Shown in pieces: positions 63,881 through 64,000 of a stretch of 64,000 nt of DNA. Source of the DNA: Callaeas wilsoni (lineage: Eukaryota > Chordata > Aves > Passeriformes > Callaeidae); contig VWPU01010164.1 of the NCBI GenBank assembly GCA_013398955.1, positions 682,001-746,000 on the forward strand, written 5' to 3'. Within the stretch, counting starts at the first letter, position 1. Each line of letters begins with the position of its first letter. Under the pieces are notes generated by a model. It was not told the origin of the DNA and ran no database searches. It saw nothing but the letters and a program-made list of their open reading frames with translations. The translations under genes and the position numbers were made by a program.

Positions 63881-64000
63881 CTTCCTGTTGTATATTTAAT
63901 GCTCTTTCTGAAAGGAAGAGTCACAGTTATCCAATCACAGGTTCCTTGTCCTCAAAACTTCAAACTTTCAGGTTTACACTGTCATAAATATTCCTGAATG

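Noticed and set aside
1..64000. CRISPR arrays, operons, phage or bacterial mobile elements
   Set aside because: Repeat types, noncoding density and composition are those of a bird genome. No direct-repeat/spacer arrays or bacterial-style gene runs exist here.

Overview
The window looks like AT-rich, gene-poor nuclear DNA from a bird. The evidence is the repeat content. It has many CR1 LINE copies, several ending in the octamer-like tail ATTCTATGA or TTCTGTGA that is typical of avian CR1. It also has solo endogenous-retrovirus LTRs of types common in bird genomes, and there are no Alu, L1 or B-type repeats. The LTR families suggest a neoavian bird, possibly a passerine; that last step is inference. 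I found no host protein-coding gene, rRNA, tRNA or CRISPR array. All open frames are short (the longest is 176 codons), and the only recognisable proteins are broken CR1 ORF2 pieces.

Layout. 1-2.7 kb: unique AT-rich DNA. 2.7-5.4 kb: a CR1 cluster with endonuclease and reverse-transcriptase remnants, split by an antisense CR1 insertion flanked by a probable 8-bp target duplication. 5.4-12.8 kb: mostly unique, with a very regular 24-bp higher-order satellite at 6.8 kb. 12.8-13.5 kb and 19.4-20.4 kb: decayed sense CR1 copies, the second with a tiny antisense CR1 piece inside. 20.4-35.2 kb: mostly unique, with an ancient CR1 at 27.9-28.4 kb and several low-complexity tracts. 35.2-35.8 kb: antisense solo LTR (family A, copy 1). 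37.1-37.5 kb: ancient CR1 3' end. 39.78-40.33 kb: a well-preserved sense solo LTR (family B) with target duplication, TATA-like box and poly(A) signal. 42.9-43.5 kb: ancient CR1. 45.3-53.0 kb: the repeat-dense core, with an antisense CR1 split by family A LTR copy 2, a sense CR1 with a 159-codon RT frame, LTR copy 3 directly downstream, a MIR-like fragment and an internally deleted CR1. 56.8-57.0 kb: CR1 3' end. 58.5-59.1 kb: LTR copy 4. 59.1-64 kb: unique AT-rich DNA with small tandem duplications.

No genes act together here. The window is best read as a gene desert or a long intron that records successive waves of transposition: ancient CR1/MIR-like remnants, then avian CR1 with nested copies, then ERV LTRs. 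The most useful points for follow-up are the nested insertion order, the four same-strand LTRs of one family, the fresh-looking family B LTR, the 24-bp satellite, and two non-repetitive stretches (17.3-17.8 and 47.9-48.6 kb) that could be conserved regulatory DNA. I did not see a novel biological system.
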